64,000 bases of DNA from Pseudomonas marginalis (GTDB lineage: Bacteria; Pseudomonadota; Gammaproteobacteria; Pseudomonadales; Pseudomonadaceae), in NCBI RefSeq assembly GCF_900105325.1, contig NZ_FNSU01000003.1, positions 868,001 to 932,000 of the forward strand, given 5' to 3'. Positions within the stretch are counted from its first letter, which is position 1, and each line of letters begins with the position of its first letter. The position numbers and the translations under genes were made by a program. The notes beneath the pieces were generated by a model. It saw only the letters and a program-made list of their open reading frames with translations. It made no database searches and was not told the origin of the DNA. Of the stretch, positions 8,127 to 16,445 are shown one piece after another.

Positions 8127-10996
8127 GTAAGCCGCTGGACTTCTCCGTTTTGCGTGAACAACTGGCCGGACTTGAGGGACAGGCTTATTGGCGCGGGCTT
8201 GAGGCGCTTGCCGAGTCCCCTGACGCTCAAGCACTGATAGAGGCGGAATTTGCAGGTGTGGCGCCTCTGATGGATCGACGGCGTTTCCTGCAGTTGATGG
8301 CGGCGTCCATCGCCATGGCGGGGTTGGCCGCCTGTGGCAAAACCCCGGAACAGGCGGTGACGGCGGTCCGTCAGCCGGTCAACCTGACGCCAGGCGTGCC
8401 GGCTTGGTACGCCACCGCCATCCCGTTTGGCGGTGTTGCCCAGCCCGTTTTGGGCAAGACCGTTGCAGGCAGACCGATCAAGCTTGAAGGCAATCCGGAC
8501 CATCCCGTGTCGGGCGGCGCCTGCGATGCCTTTACTCAAGCGGCGATCCTGCAACTCTATGACCCGGACCGTTCCCAGGCGCCGCGTTTCAAAGGCCGCG
8601 AAGCCAGTTGGCCGGACGTGCGCGCGGCGCTGGCCCATGAGCAGCAGGTGTTGGACAGCGCTCGCGGCAAGGGCTTGCACATCGTCTGTGGGGCCAGCAG
8701 TTCACCGACCCTCAAGCGCCAGCTCGACCAGCTGCAACAACGCTGGCCTGAGGTGCGCCTGTACCATGGCGAAGCCTTTGCCGAGACGGCCGCCCTGCGA
8801 GCCAGCGAACGCGCGTTCGGTCAGCCATTGGCCACGCAGGTTCACTTGGAACAGACCGAGGTACTGGTGTGCCTGGAGTATGACCCGTTGGGCAGCGGTC
8901 CGTATCAAACGGTGCTCCAGCGCGGCTGGGCTGAACGTCGCCGCCAGGCAGCGAAGGGTGAGGGCGCCGCGTTGGTATTCGTGGCTGAAAGTGTTCCGAG
9001 CCTCACCGGCGCTGCCGCCACCGCGCGCTTGCCTACGGCGCCATCGCAGTTGCCCAGCCTGCTGCTTGCGCTGAGTCAGGCGCTGGGCCAGGACCTGCCC
9101 GGAACGCCGCGCCTGAACCCGGCGCAACGGCAGTGGGTGCAGGACGCCGCAGCTGCGCTCAAGGCCCACCCGGGGCGCGGCCTGATCGGTATCAGCCAGC
9201 AGGCATCCGAGGCGTTGCAGGCGCAGGTCATGCAGCTTAACCAGCGCTTGGGGCACGCAGGCCAAGCGTTGGACTGGCAGGTGCCGAGGTTATTGGGTTA
9301 CGAGCCCAATCAATCGTGGGGTTCGCTTGAGCAACTGAGTCAGGAAGCGGTGACTCATTTGCTGATACTCGACTGCAATCCGGTGCTAAATGCCTACCTG
9401 CAAGATGTGCTGCCCCAGGTGCCATTTCGCTTGCATGTCGGGCTTTACTACGACGAAAGCGCCGCGCAGTGCCATTGGCACCTGCCGCTCAATCACGCCC
9501 TGGACGGTTGGAGCGATGGCCGCGCGGCGGACGGCAGTGCGTGCATCGTCCAGCCGCTGATCGAACCGATGTATTCGACGCGCACCTTGCATCAGGTCCT
9601 CGAATTGCTGCTGCACTCAACCGAGGCCGATGCCTTGGCGCTGGTGCGCGCAACCTGGGCGCATATCGCGCAGCAACAATGGCGCGAGGCATTGGCCAAT
9701 GGCTGGATTGAACCGGCCTCAGCGCCAGTCAAGGTGGAGGAAATGACGCCAATTGCCCCCTCGGCGGCGGATGTAGGCGAAGAATTAGAGGCCGTAATAC
9801 GTCCCGACCCGACCGTGTGGGACGGGCGCTTCGCCAACTCTGGCTGGCTGCAGGAATTGCCCAAGCCCATCAGCACACTGACCTGGAGCAATGTGATCGG
9901 GCTTTCGCCACACCTGGCCGAACAGTTGGGCGTGAGCAACGGTGACGGCGTGGAGGTGACGCTGGCCGATCAGACCGTGCGCGGACCCGCCTGGGTTGAA
10001 CCCGGGCAGGCCGACCACGTCATTGCCTTATACACCGGCTACGGTCGCAGCCACGCCGGGCGCGTCGGTAATGGCCTGGGTTACACGGTGAAGCCAACTG
10101 AACAACTCTCCGTCAGCGCCTCCCTACGAAGCACCGGCGAGCGCTTTCCCTTGGCGGCCACCCAGTCACATCACCGGTTGCCTGAAGCGCGGGAACCGCC
10201 CATCCGTGTGGTCTCACGCGCCAAACCACAACTCGCGACCCAGGCCATTCCCGCGTCGCTCTACAGCCCGGTGGCCGACAGCGGCCCGCAGTGGGGCATG
10301 GTCATTGATCTGGACCTGTGCACCGGCTGCAATGCCTGTGTGGTGGCCTGTCAGGCCGAGAACAATATTGCTGTGGTCGGCGCCGAGCAGGTCGCCCAGG
10401 GGCGCAGCATGCACTGGCTGCGCATCGACCATTATTACCAAGGGCCGTTGGAGGCCCCGCGTTCGCGCTTCCAGCCATTGCCCTGCATGCACTGCGAGCA
10501 GGCGCCCTGCGAAACCGGCTGCCCGGTCAACGCCACCGTGCATAGCCGCGATGGCTTGAACCAGATGGTCTACAACCGCTGCATAGGCACACGCACGTGC
10601 GCCTCTTACTGCCCGTACAAAGTGCGACGCTTCAATTGGCTGGACTGGAGCGCCGACGCCGCGCCGTCGATTCAGGCCCAACGCAACCCCGAGGTGACGG
10701 TACGCTCGCGCGGCGTGATGGAGAAATGCACGTACTGCATCCAACGCATCAGCAACGCCCGCACGAACGACAAGCAACACGGCGACGATTTCGACCCCTC
10801 TGCGGTGGTCACCGCTTGCCAGCAAACCTGCCCCAGCCAGGCCATCCAGTTTGGCGACATCAACGCCCCCGCCAGCGCTGTCAGCCTCGCGCGCCGCGAT
10901 CCCCGCCATTACCGCTTGCTGGAAGCCCTCGGCACACGGCCGCGTACCAGTTACCTGGCACGCATCGAGGAGGAGGGCGCCGGCGATGAAGGCTGA
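8123..10996 (+). CDS. actB: Alternative complex III subunit ActB, molybdopterin-like/iron-sulfur protein
   Basis: A 957-residue peripheral subunit. A twin-arginine signal (DRRRFLQLMAASIAMAG) starts about 50 residues into the protein, as in other ActB proteins. The large N-terminal half resembles molybdopterin oxidoreductases, a domain that lacks the cofactor in characterised ACIII. The C-terminal part carries four cysteine clusters (CTGCNACVVAC, CMHCEQAPCETGC, CASYC, CTYC with a later CQQTC) for the usual four Fe-S clusters. It should act on the periplasmic side and pass electrons from quinol oxidation to ActA. The start at 8123 overlaps the actA stop; an in-frame GTG at 8114 is less likely. 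Confidence 0.93.
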   Translation: MSKPLDFSVLREQLAGLEGQAYWRGLEALAESPDAQALIEAEFAGVAPLMDRRRFLQLMAASIAMAGLAACGKTPEQAVTAVRQPVNLTPGVPAWYATAIPFGGVAQPVLGKTVAGRPIKLEGNPDHPVSGGACDAFTQAAILQLYDPDRSQAPRFKGREASWPDVRAALAHEQQVLDSARGKGLHIVCGASSSPTLKRQLDQLQQRWPEVRLYHGEAFAETAALRASERAFGQPLATQVHLEQTEVLVCLEYDPLGSGPYQTVLQRGWAERRRQAAKGEGAALVFVAESVPSLTGAAATARLPTAPSQLPSLLLALSQALGQDLPGTPRLNPAQRQWVQDAAAALKAHPGRGLIGISQQASEALQAQVMQLNQRLGHAGQALDWQVPRLLGYEPNQSWGSLEQLSQEAVTHLLILDCNPVLNAYLQDVLPQVPFRLHVGLYYDESAAQCHWHLPLNHALDGWSDGRAADGSACIVQPLIEPMYSTRTLHQVLELLLHSTEADALALVRATWAHIAQQQWREALANGWIEPASAPVKVEEMTPIAPSAADVGEELEAVIRPDPTVWDGRFANSGWLQELPKPISTLTWSNVIGLSPHLAEQLGVSNGDGVEVTLADQTVRGPAWVEPGQADHVIALYTGYGRSHAGRVGNGLGYTVKPTEQLSVSASLRSTGERFPLAATQSHHRLPEAREPPIRVVSRAKPQLATQAIPASLYSPVADSGPQWGMVIDLDLCTGCNACVVACQAENNIAVVGAEQVAQGRSMHWLRIDHYYQGPLEAPRSRFQPLPCMHCEQAPCETGCPVNATVHSRDGLNQMVYNRCIGTRTCASYCPYKVRRFNWLDWSADAAPSIQAQRNPEVTVRSRGVMEKCTYCIQRISNARTNDKQHGDDFDPSAVVTACQQTCPSQAIQFGDINAPASAVSLARRDPRHYRLLEALGTRPRTSYLARIEEEGAGDEG

Positions 10997-12350
10997 GCCG
11001 CTGCTGCACGCCACCGGGCATTTCCTGCCAAAGGACTTGAGCGACCAGCAGGTGTCGCGGCAGGTGTTCGGGCCATTGCAGCAGTTCCCCCGGCGCGTTG
11101 CCTGGCGCTGGATCTTCGGTGTCGGCCTGGTGTTGTTGCTGGTGTACCTGGGCTCGGTCGCTGTGCTGCTGGGCAATGGCGTGGGCATGTGGGGCAATAA
11201 TCAGCCGGTGCATTGGGGCTTTGGCATCCTCAATTACATCTGGTGGCTGGGGATCGGCCACGCGGGCACCTTTATCTCGGCCTTGCTGTTGCTGATCGAG
11301 CGGCCCTGGCGCCATACCCTCAACCGGCTGGCGGAGCTGATGACGCTGATGGCAGTGATCTGCGCCGCGCTGTACCCGATCCTGCACTTGGGTCGACCCT
11401 GGCTGTTCTACTGGACCATGCCCTACCCGAATGAAATGGGGCTGTGGCCGCAATTCAAAAGCCCGACGGCCTGGGACATGTTTGCGATCCTGTCGTACCT
11501 CACGGTGTCGGTGCTGTTCCTAATGGTGGGTGCCGTTCCGGATTTCGCCACCGCCCGTGATCGGGCCCGGACGCCGCTGCGCCAGGTGGTTTATGGCTTG
11601 CTGGCGCTCGGCTGGCGTGGGTCGCAGCGGCATTGGGCGCTGTGGCGGCGCACCACACGGGTGTTGGCGATCCTCGCGATACCGCTGGTGTTTGCGGTGT
11701 CGAGTGGCTATTCGTTTTTGCTGACCATGGGCACCCAGAGCGGTTGGCATTCAACCCTGTTTCCCGCGTATTTCGTGGCCGGTGCGGTGTTTTCCGGGTT
11801 CGCCCTGGTGGCGCTGCTGGCGATTGCCGTGCGCTGGATGTTGTGTATCGAAAGCCTGATCACCCCACGCCATCTGGACATGCTCGGGCGCCTGTTGCTG
11901 GCCACCGGCTGGATGACCACCTATGGGTACCTGGCCGATCTGTTCATGCCGTTCTACAGCGGTGACGCTCATGAAACCGAGGTGTTGCTTGCGCGCATCA
12001 GCGGCGCGCATGCCTGGAGTTTCTGGTTGGCGATCGTCTGCAATGTCGGGGTGCTCCAGGCGCTCTGGTGGCGAAACGTGCGCCAAAGCCCGCCGCGATT
12101 GGCACTGGTGGCGCTGGCCGTACTGGTGGGGATGTGGGCCGAGCGTTTCATGCTGCTGATCCCGCCGCAGATGCGTGATCTGCTGGTTTCCCGCTGGGGC
12201 GATTACACGCCGTCCCTGTGGGACTGGACGCTGTTTATCGGCAGTTTCGGGGTGTTTCTGGTGCCCTATAGCCTGTTCCTGCGCTATGTGCCGATGGTTT
12301 CCGCGTTCGAGGTCAAGCAGGCGCTGCATCAGGAGCGCGGCGATGGCTGA
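10986..12350 (+). CDS. actC: Alternative complex III subunit ActC, NrfD-like quinol-binding membrane protein
   Basis: A 454-residue polytopic membrane protein with about ten hydrophobic helices. NrfD-family features include GIGHAGTFISALLLL, LGRPWLFYW and a tail resembling the HPVRGM-like ends of the family. In characterised ACIII this subunit binds the quinol and contacts ActB. The start ATG at 10986 lies inside the end of actB (11-base overlap) and follows GGAGGAGGGCG, a strong ribosome binding site. The longer upstream frame has actB-shadow composition and was not used. ActC and ActF are distant relatives that together form the membrane core. Confidence 0.92.
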   Translation: MKAEPLLHATGHFLPKDLSDQQVSRQVFGPLQQFPRRVAWRWIFGVGLVLLLVYLGSVAVLLGNGVGMWGNNQPVHWGFGILNYIWWLGIGHAGTFISALLLLIERPWRHTLNRLAELMTLMAVICAALYPILHLGRPWLFYWTMPYPNEMGLWPQFKSPTAWDMFAILSYLTVSVLFLMVGAVPDFATARDRARTPLRQVVYGLLALGWRGSQRHWALWRRTTRVLAILAIPLVFAVSSGYSFLLTMGTQSGWHSTLFPAYFVAGAVFSGFALVALLAIAVRWMLCIESLITPRHLDMLGRLLLATGWMTTYGYLADLFMPFYSGDAHETEVLLARISGAHAWSFWLAIVCNVGVLQALWWRNVRQSPPRLALVALAVLVGMWAERFMLLIPPQMRDLLVSRWGDYTPSLWDWTLFIGSFGVFLVPYSLFLRYVPMVSAFEVKQALHQERGDG

Positions 12351-12867
12351 GTGCCTGGGTTTACTCGCGCGGTTCCCGGCGCCCCAGCCCCTGGTGGATG
12401 CCGCCGTGTGCGCGTGGGGCCTGGGTTATCGGCGGCTGGATGCCTTCGCGCCGTTTGCGCTGGAAGCCTTGGAGCCGGTACTGGCAGTCGACGCCAAGCG
12501 AGTAGGGCGCATGGCCAGCCTGGGGGCCGGGCTGGGCATCGTCCTGGCGCTGGTGATGCAGATCGGTTCGGTGTGGGCCTATCCCTTGAACATCGGCGGA
12601 CGACCCTTGGTGGCGTTGCCTTCATTCGCCGTGGTGACGTTTCTGTTTGCCGTGGTGTTTGCAGCTATGGCGGCCGTGTTGACGTTGTTGCTGTGCAGTC
12701 GCCTGCCGCGCTTGCATCATCCGTTGTTCGGCGTCGAGGGGTTTGAAGCGGCCAGCGATGATGGGTTCTTCTTGTTTATCGATGCGCGCGACCCGCTGTT
12801 TGACGCACACCAGACCCATGCCTGGCTGGCCGAACGCGCGCAGAGCGTGCAGGAAGTGGCGCCATGA
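12343..12867 (+). CDS. actD: Alternative complex III subunit ActD (DUF3341)
   Basis: A 174-residue protein whose first 70 residues form a soluble domain. Two membrane helices follow (LGAGLGIVLALVMQIGSVWA and FAVVTFLFAVVFAAMAAVL). The conserved DUF3341 tail includes LPRLHHPLF and GFFLFIDARDPLFD. It is an accessory membrane subunit of ACIII. The ATG overlaps the last 8 bases of actC, and the stop overlaps the actE start (ATGA). The start was chosen because the longer in-frame reading to the left runs entirely inside actC. Confidence 0.9.
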   Translation: MAECLGLLARFPAPQPLVDAAVCAWGLGYRRLDAFAPFALEALEPVLAVDAKRVGRMASLGAGLGIVLALVMQIGSVWAYPLNIGGRPLVALPSFAVVTFLFAVVFAAMAAVLTLLLCSRLPRLHHPLFGVEGFEAASDDGFFLFIDARDPLFDAHQTHAWLAERAQSVQEVAP

Positions 12868-13397
12868 ATGCCTGGCCATGGGCATTGAGTCTGGTGCTGC
12901 TGTGCAGCGGTTGCGATGACATGTCGCGCCAAGCCAAGGTACTCGAACAGCGCGCCGGCGCGTTGTTTGGCAATGGCCTCAGCAGTCGCCAGCCTCCCGC
13001 CGGCAGTGTGGCGCGCGGGCAACTGCAACGTGAAGCGCTGGCGCGCCAACGGCCGGCCCTGAGTGCGGACTTGCTGGCACGTGGCGAGGCGGGCTATCAA
13101 ACATTCTGCACGCCGTGCCATGGCCTGAGCGGGCTCGGCGATGGGCTGGTGGTGGGCCGTGGTTTTCCGGCACCGCCGTCGTTTATCGAACCGCGCTTGC
13201 TGAACGCCTCCGATGACCAATTGATGCAGGTGATTGCCGACGGACGAGGCTTGATGTACGGCTACGCGTCGCGCATTCAGCCCGATGAGCGCTGGGCGAT
13301 TGTCGCCCACTTGCGTGTGCTGCAGTTGAGCCAGCACGCCAACCTGCAAACGCTGCCGCCGACTGTGCGCCAGGCCTTCGAGGAGTCTGGCCAATGA
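12864..13397 (+). CDS. actE: Alternative complex III subunit ActE, monohaem cytochrome c lipoprotein
   Basis: A 177-residue protein with a short lipoprotein signal ending LLCSGC, lipid cysteine at residue 17. It has a single cytochrome c domain with CTPCH at 82-86 and a likely methionine ligand in GLMYGYASRI. ActE is the monohaem subunit thought to deliver electrons to the cytochrome domain of the oxidase. The start and stop both overlap neighbours by ATGA. Class I cytochrome c features (GxxG and an IVAHLRVLQ-type C-terminal helix) are present. Confidence 0.92.
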   Translation: MNAWPWALSLVLLCSGCDDMSRQAKVLEQRAGALFGNGLSSRQPPAGSVARGQLQREALARQRPALSADLLARGEAGYQTFCTPCHGLSGLGDGLVVGRGFPAPPSFIEPRLLNASDDQLMQVIADGRGLMYGYASRIQPDERWAIVAHLRVLQLSQHANLQTLPPTVRQAFEESGQ

Positions 13398-14386
13398 GCC
13401 GGTGGTGGCTACTGGCTGCCGCTATCGGCCTTGGCGTGCTTGGCGTCTGGCAGCCTGCCTGGGTCGGTGCGGGCGCCCTGGCGGCAGCGGTCAATGGCAG
13501 CAATGTCACGCTGGGTTGCCTGCTGCTTGCGTTGCTGACGCCACTGGTCAGCGGTCGCTGGCAGCCTTTGCTGGATCCCGGCAGCCGCTTGGGGGCAAGC
13601 GCCGTGTTGTTGATCATCCCGATGCTGTTGCCGGTGCTGGTCACGATGCCCTGGGTGTACCCCTGGTTCGATCAGGCGGCTCCGGGGTTTCGTGGCCTGT
13701 GGTTATCGCCGTGGTTTTTTGTGTTACGCACTCTGGTGTACGGCGGGCTTGCCTGGGTGTTGCACGGCTGGGTGGGTAAGCGCAGTGCGGCGGGGTTGAT
13801 CCTGTACGCGCTGGTGGCGAGCCTGGCCGCCGTGGACTGGCTGATGTCGTTGCAGGCGGGGTTTGTCTCCAGCGTGTTCGGCCTGTTGTTGATTGCCCGG
13901 CAACTGCTCGACGGCCTGGCCTTCGCCGGGCTGTGTGTGTTGTGCTGGAACGTGGTGCTGCTGCCCGCACGCCAGTGTGTGCTGTTGCGCGGTCTGCTGG
14001 TAAGCGCCTTGGCGTTCTGGATCTACGTGCAGTTCATGCAGTACCTGATTATCTGGTCGGTGGACCTGGCGCATGAAACAGCCTGGTACCGCGTGCGCGA
14101 GACGGGTGGGTGGGGCGCACTGACGGCGCTGTTGGTCGCCGGGCAACTGGTGTGCCTGGAGGTACTCGCGTCGCCATGGGGCGGGCGAATGAATGTGTTG
14201 ACGTGGGGCTGCGCCGCGATCCTGTTGTTGGGGGCTGTTGAGTCGATGTGGATCAGCCTGCCGTCTATTTTTCCCGAGGCTACCCTCGGCGTATTCCTCA
14301 CTGCGGTGCTGTGCCAGGGCGTGTATGCCACAGGCTTGTTCGCCATCTGGCGGCGGCAGTGGCAAAGGAGGCGTCATGACCGCTGA
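13394..14386 (+). CDS. actF: Alternative complex III subunit ActF, integral membrane protein
   Basis: A 330-residue very hydrophobic protein with about ten membrane helices, encoded directly after actE with a four-base overlap. Position, length and topology fit ActF, the second membrane core subunit related to ActC. Features include WVLHGWVGKRSAAGLILYA and FMQYLIIWSVDL, the latter typical of this family near the haem-facing side. It should take part in quinol oxidation or proton handling with ActC. The stop lies 11 bases inside the next small gene. Confidence 0.87.
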   Translation: MSRWWLLAAAIGLGVLGVWQPAWVGAGALAAAVNGSNVTLGCLLLALLTPLVSGRWQPLLDPGSRLGASAVLLIIPMLLPVLVTMPWVYPWFDQAAPGFRGLWLSPWFFVLRTLVYGGLAWVLHGWVGKRSAAGLILYALVASLAAVDWLMSLQAGFVSSVFGLLLIARQLLDGLAFAGLCVLCWNVVLLPARQCVLLRGLLVSALAFWIYVQFMQYLIIWSVDLAHETAWYRVRETGGWGALTALLVAGQLVCLEVLASPWGGRMNVLTWGCAAILLLGAVESMWISLPSIFPEATLGVFLTAVLCQGVYATGLFAIWRRQWQRRRHDR

Positions 14387-14726
14387 ATACCAACCCAACG
14401 ATTTTGACGGTAAAAAAGCCGCCCGGGTAATGGTGCTGCTGGGTGTGGCCATAGTTCTGAGCCTGGGCGGCGTGGCCTGGTTGTTGAGCGCCTACCGTCA
14501 ACAGGTGCAACAACCGCCGATGAGCCCACTGGAACGTCAGCGTTTGCTACCCCCTGAGCCACGCCTGCAAGGCGATCCCAGGCACGCAGGTGAGCAGCAA
14601 ATCGCGCGCCAGCGTTTGCACTTGGACAGTTATGGCTGGGTCGACCGTGAGCATCACATCGTGCACCTGCCCTTGGCACAGGCCCGGCAATTGCTGCTGG
14701 AGCGAGGCTGGCCTGATGAGCATTGA
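14376..14726 (+). CDS. Small one-helix membrane protein of the ACIII-caa3 operon
   Basis: A 116-residue protein with a single membrane helix (VMVLLGVAIVLSLGGVAWLLS). A proline-rich linker and a short C-terminal motif follow (SYGWVDREHHIVHLPLAQA). Similar YGWVDR...IP...A motifs are known from proteins next to actF and SCO genes in other ACIII-oxidase clusters, so it is probably an assembly or accessory subunit; no biochemical role is established. The ATG follows a strong AAAGGAGG site (14363-14370). It overlaps both actF and the SCO gene, so it is translated with the operon. Confidence 0.8.
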   Translation: MTAEYQPNDFDGKKAARVMVLLGVAIVLSLGGVAWLLSAYRQQVQQPPMSPLERQRLLPPEPRLQGDPRHAGEQQIARQRLHLDSYGWVDREHHIVHLPLAQARQLLLERGWPDEH

Positions 14727-15516
14727 GCGCGTGCTGCTGGTCGTCGTATTGGTGTGCTGTTGGCTGCCGCAAGCGGGCGCCGCGCAGCCATTCGACCCCT
14801 TTACCGCCGCCGGAATCGATACGGCCCACGTCGGCCGACCCTTGGCGTTCGACAGTCGCTTCACTGACCAACAGGGCCGCCTCGTGCGTCTTGGCGATCT
14901 GCTCAAGGGCCAGCCTACATTGCTGGTGCCGTTGTACTACCGTTGCCCGAACGTCTGCGGAGCGGCGCTTTCGACTTTGTTTAGCCAACTGGCCAACCAG
15001 CCTTATCGCCTGGGCCGTGACTTCCAGGTAATCGCCTTCAGTTTCGACCCCCGCGAAGACGTGGGCGCCGCCCGGGAAGAGTTGGCCAAGCTCAGCCAGC
15101 ACTGGCCAGCACTGGCTGACGAACCTGGCGTGCATCTGCTGACTGGCGATGCGTCGGCCAGCCAGGCATTGGCGGACTCGATCGGCTTCGGCTATCGCTT
15201 CGACCCGCAACAGCAGCAATACGCCCACAGCTCGGCAGTCGCGGTGGTAACGGGTGACGGGCGCCTGTCGCGCTGGCTCTACGGCCTGGGCTATCAGCCC
15301 AGCGACCTGCGCCTGACATTGACCGAGGCTGGGCAGGGCAAGTTGGGGGCCATCAAGGAACAACTGTTATTGCTGTGCTACCACTACGACCCGCAGAGCG
15401 GCACCTACAGCAGCCGGATCATTCTGATGCTACAAGTGGCAGGCGTGTCGACGGTGCTGGTGCTCGGCCTGCTGATTTTGCGGGCGGTGCGGCGCGAACG
15501 TCAGGAGGCGCGATGA
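14716..15516 (+). CDS. SCO1/SenC/PrrC copper chaperone for oxidase assembly
   Basis: A 266-residue protein with an N-terminal signal or anchor (VLLVVVLVCCWLPQAGAA) and a thioredoxin-like fold. Its copper-binding CPNVC (C77, C81) pairs with a histidine in QYAHSSAVAVV (about 172), the usual Cys-Cys-His site. A C-terminal helix (VSTVLVLGLLILRAV) is present. SCO proteins metallate the CuA site of subunit II, which is the next gene. The start overlaps the preceding gene by 11 bases. No CtaG/Cox11 gene for CuB insertion lies in the operon, so that factor must be encoded elsewhere. Confidence 0.93.
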   Translation: MSIERVLLVVVLVCCWLPQAGAAQPFDPFTAAGIDTAHVGRPLAFDSRFTDQQGRLVRLGDLLKGQPTLLVPLYYRCPNVCGAALSTLFSQLANQPYRLGRDFQVIAFSFDPREDVGAAREELAKLSQHWPALADEPGVHLLTGDASASQALADSIGFGYRFDPQQQQYAHSSAVAVVTGDGRLSRWLYGLGYQPSDLRLTLTEAGQGKLGAIKEQLLLLCYHYDPQSGTYSSRIILMLQVAGVSTVLVLGLLILRAVRRERQEAR

Positions 15517-16445
15517 ACGAACATTTTCTGCGCCTGTGGCCGGCGCAAGCCTCGGATTACGCGGTATCGGTCGACTGGCTGGTGATCGGCTTCACCGCCA
15601 TGATGGCGCTGTTCGTGGTGCCGGTGTTCGTCGCGCTGTGGGTGTTTATCTGGCGCTATCGGCGCGGCCGTCCGGCCGACCGCGACCATCGCCCGCAAAG
15701 TAATCTGCCTATCGAGCTGGCCTGGATCATCTTGCCGTTCATAGGTTCGCTGGTGGTCTTCCTGTTGTCGGCGCGGCTGTTTTTCATCGCCCGCACGCCG
15801 CCGGAGGATGCCCTGGAAGTGCAGGTCACCGCGCGCCAATGGATGTGGAAATTCCAGCACCAGGGCGGTCAGCGGGAGATCAACACCCTGCACGTGCCGG
15901 CCCGGCGCCCGGTGAAGTTGACCATGATTTCCGAAGACGTGATCCACAGCCTGTTTTTCCCCAGCCTGCGTATCAAGCAAGACGTGTTGCCGGGGCGCTA
16001 CAGCATGCTGTGGTTCCAGGCCGAACACAGCGGCACCTACGAGGTGTATTGCGCCGAATACTGCGGCACCGACCACGCGGCAATGCTGGCGCGCCTGGTG
16101 GTGCTCAACCCCGCCGATTACGAGCTCTGGCTGGCAGACAACGGCAGCAGCGCCGACCTTGCCCGTCAGGGCGAGACCCTGTATCGCCAATACGGTTGCG
16201 CCAGTTGCCACGACTCAGGCAACGCGCCGCCGCTGGCCGGTGTGTTCAACCGTTCGGTGCAACTGGCCGACGGCAGCCAGGTAAAAGCGGATGAAGCCTA
16301 CCTGCGCGACAGCATCCTGTTGCCGCAAAAACAGTTGGTAGCCGGCTACCTGCCGATCATGCCGACCTACAGCAATCTGTTGGATGAAGAGGCCGTGCAG
16401 CGGCTTGTCGCTTACCTGCGCGAACTTGCGGAGAAACACCAATGA
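15513..16445 (+). CDS. caa3-type cytochrome c oxidase subunit II with fused cytochrome c
   Basis: A 310-residue subunit II. Two membrane helices are at about residues 22-48 and 70-92. The CuA cupredoxin domain has H145 (EDVIHSLFF) and CAEYCGTDHAAM with C180, C184, H188 and M191. A C-terminal cytochrome c domain has CASCH at 229-233 and a late methionine in YLPIMPTYSNL. The haem c fusion defines caa3-type oxidases and lets the enzyme accept electrons directly from ActE or another cytochrome. AGGAG precedes the ATG, which overlaps the SCO stop. The stop overlaps the subunit I start. Confidence 0.95.
   Translation: MNEHFLRLWPAQASDYAVSVDWLVIGFTAMMALFVVPVFVALWVFIWRYRRGRPADRDHRPQSNLPIELAWIILPFIGSLVVFLLSARLFFIARTPPEDALEVQVTARQWMWKFQHQGGQREINTLHVPARRPVKLTMISEDVIHSLFFPSLRIKQDVLPGRYSMLWFQAEHSGTYEVYCAEYCGTDHAAMLARLVVLNPADYELWLADNGSSADLARQGETLYRQYGCASCHDSGNAPPLAGVFNRSVQLADGSQVKADEAYLRDSILLPQKQLVAGYLPIMPTYSNLLDEEAVQRLVAYLRELAEKHQ

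Noticed and set aside
7131..8234. 367-codon minus-strand frame
   Set aside because: It covers the end of the TPP enzyme and actA, both well supported, and has no ribosome site.
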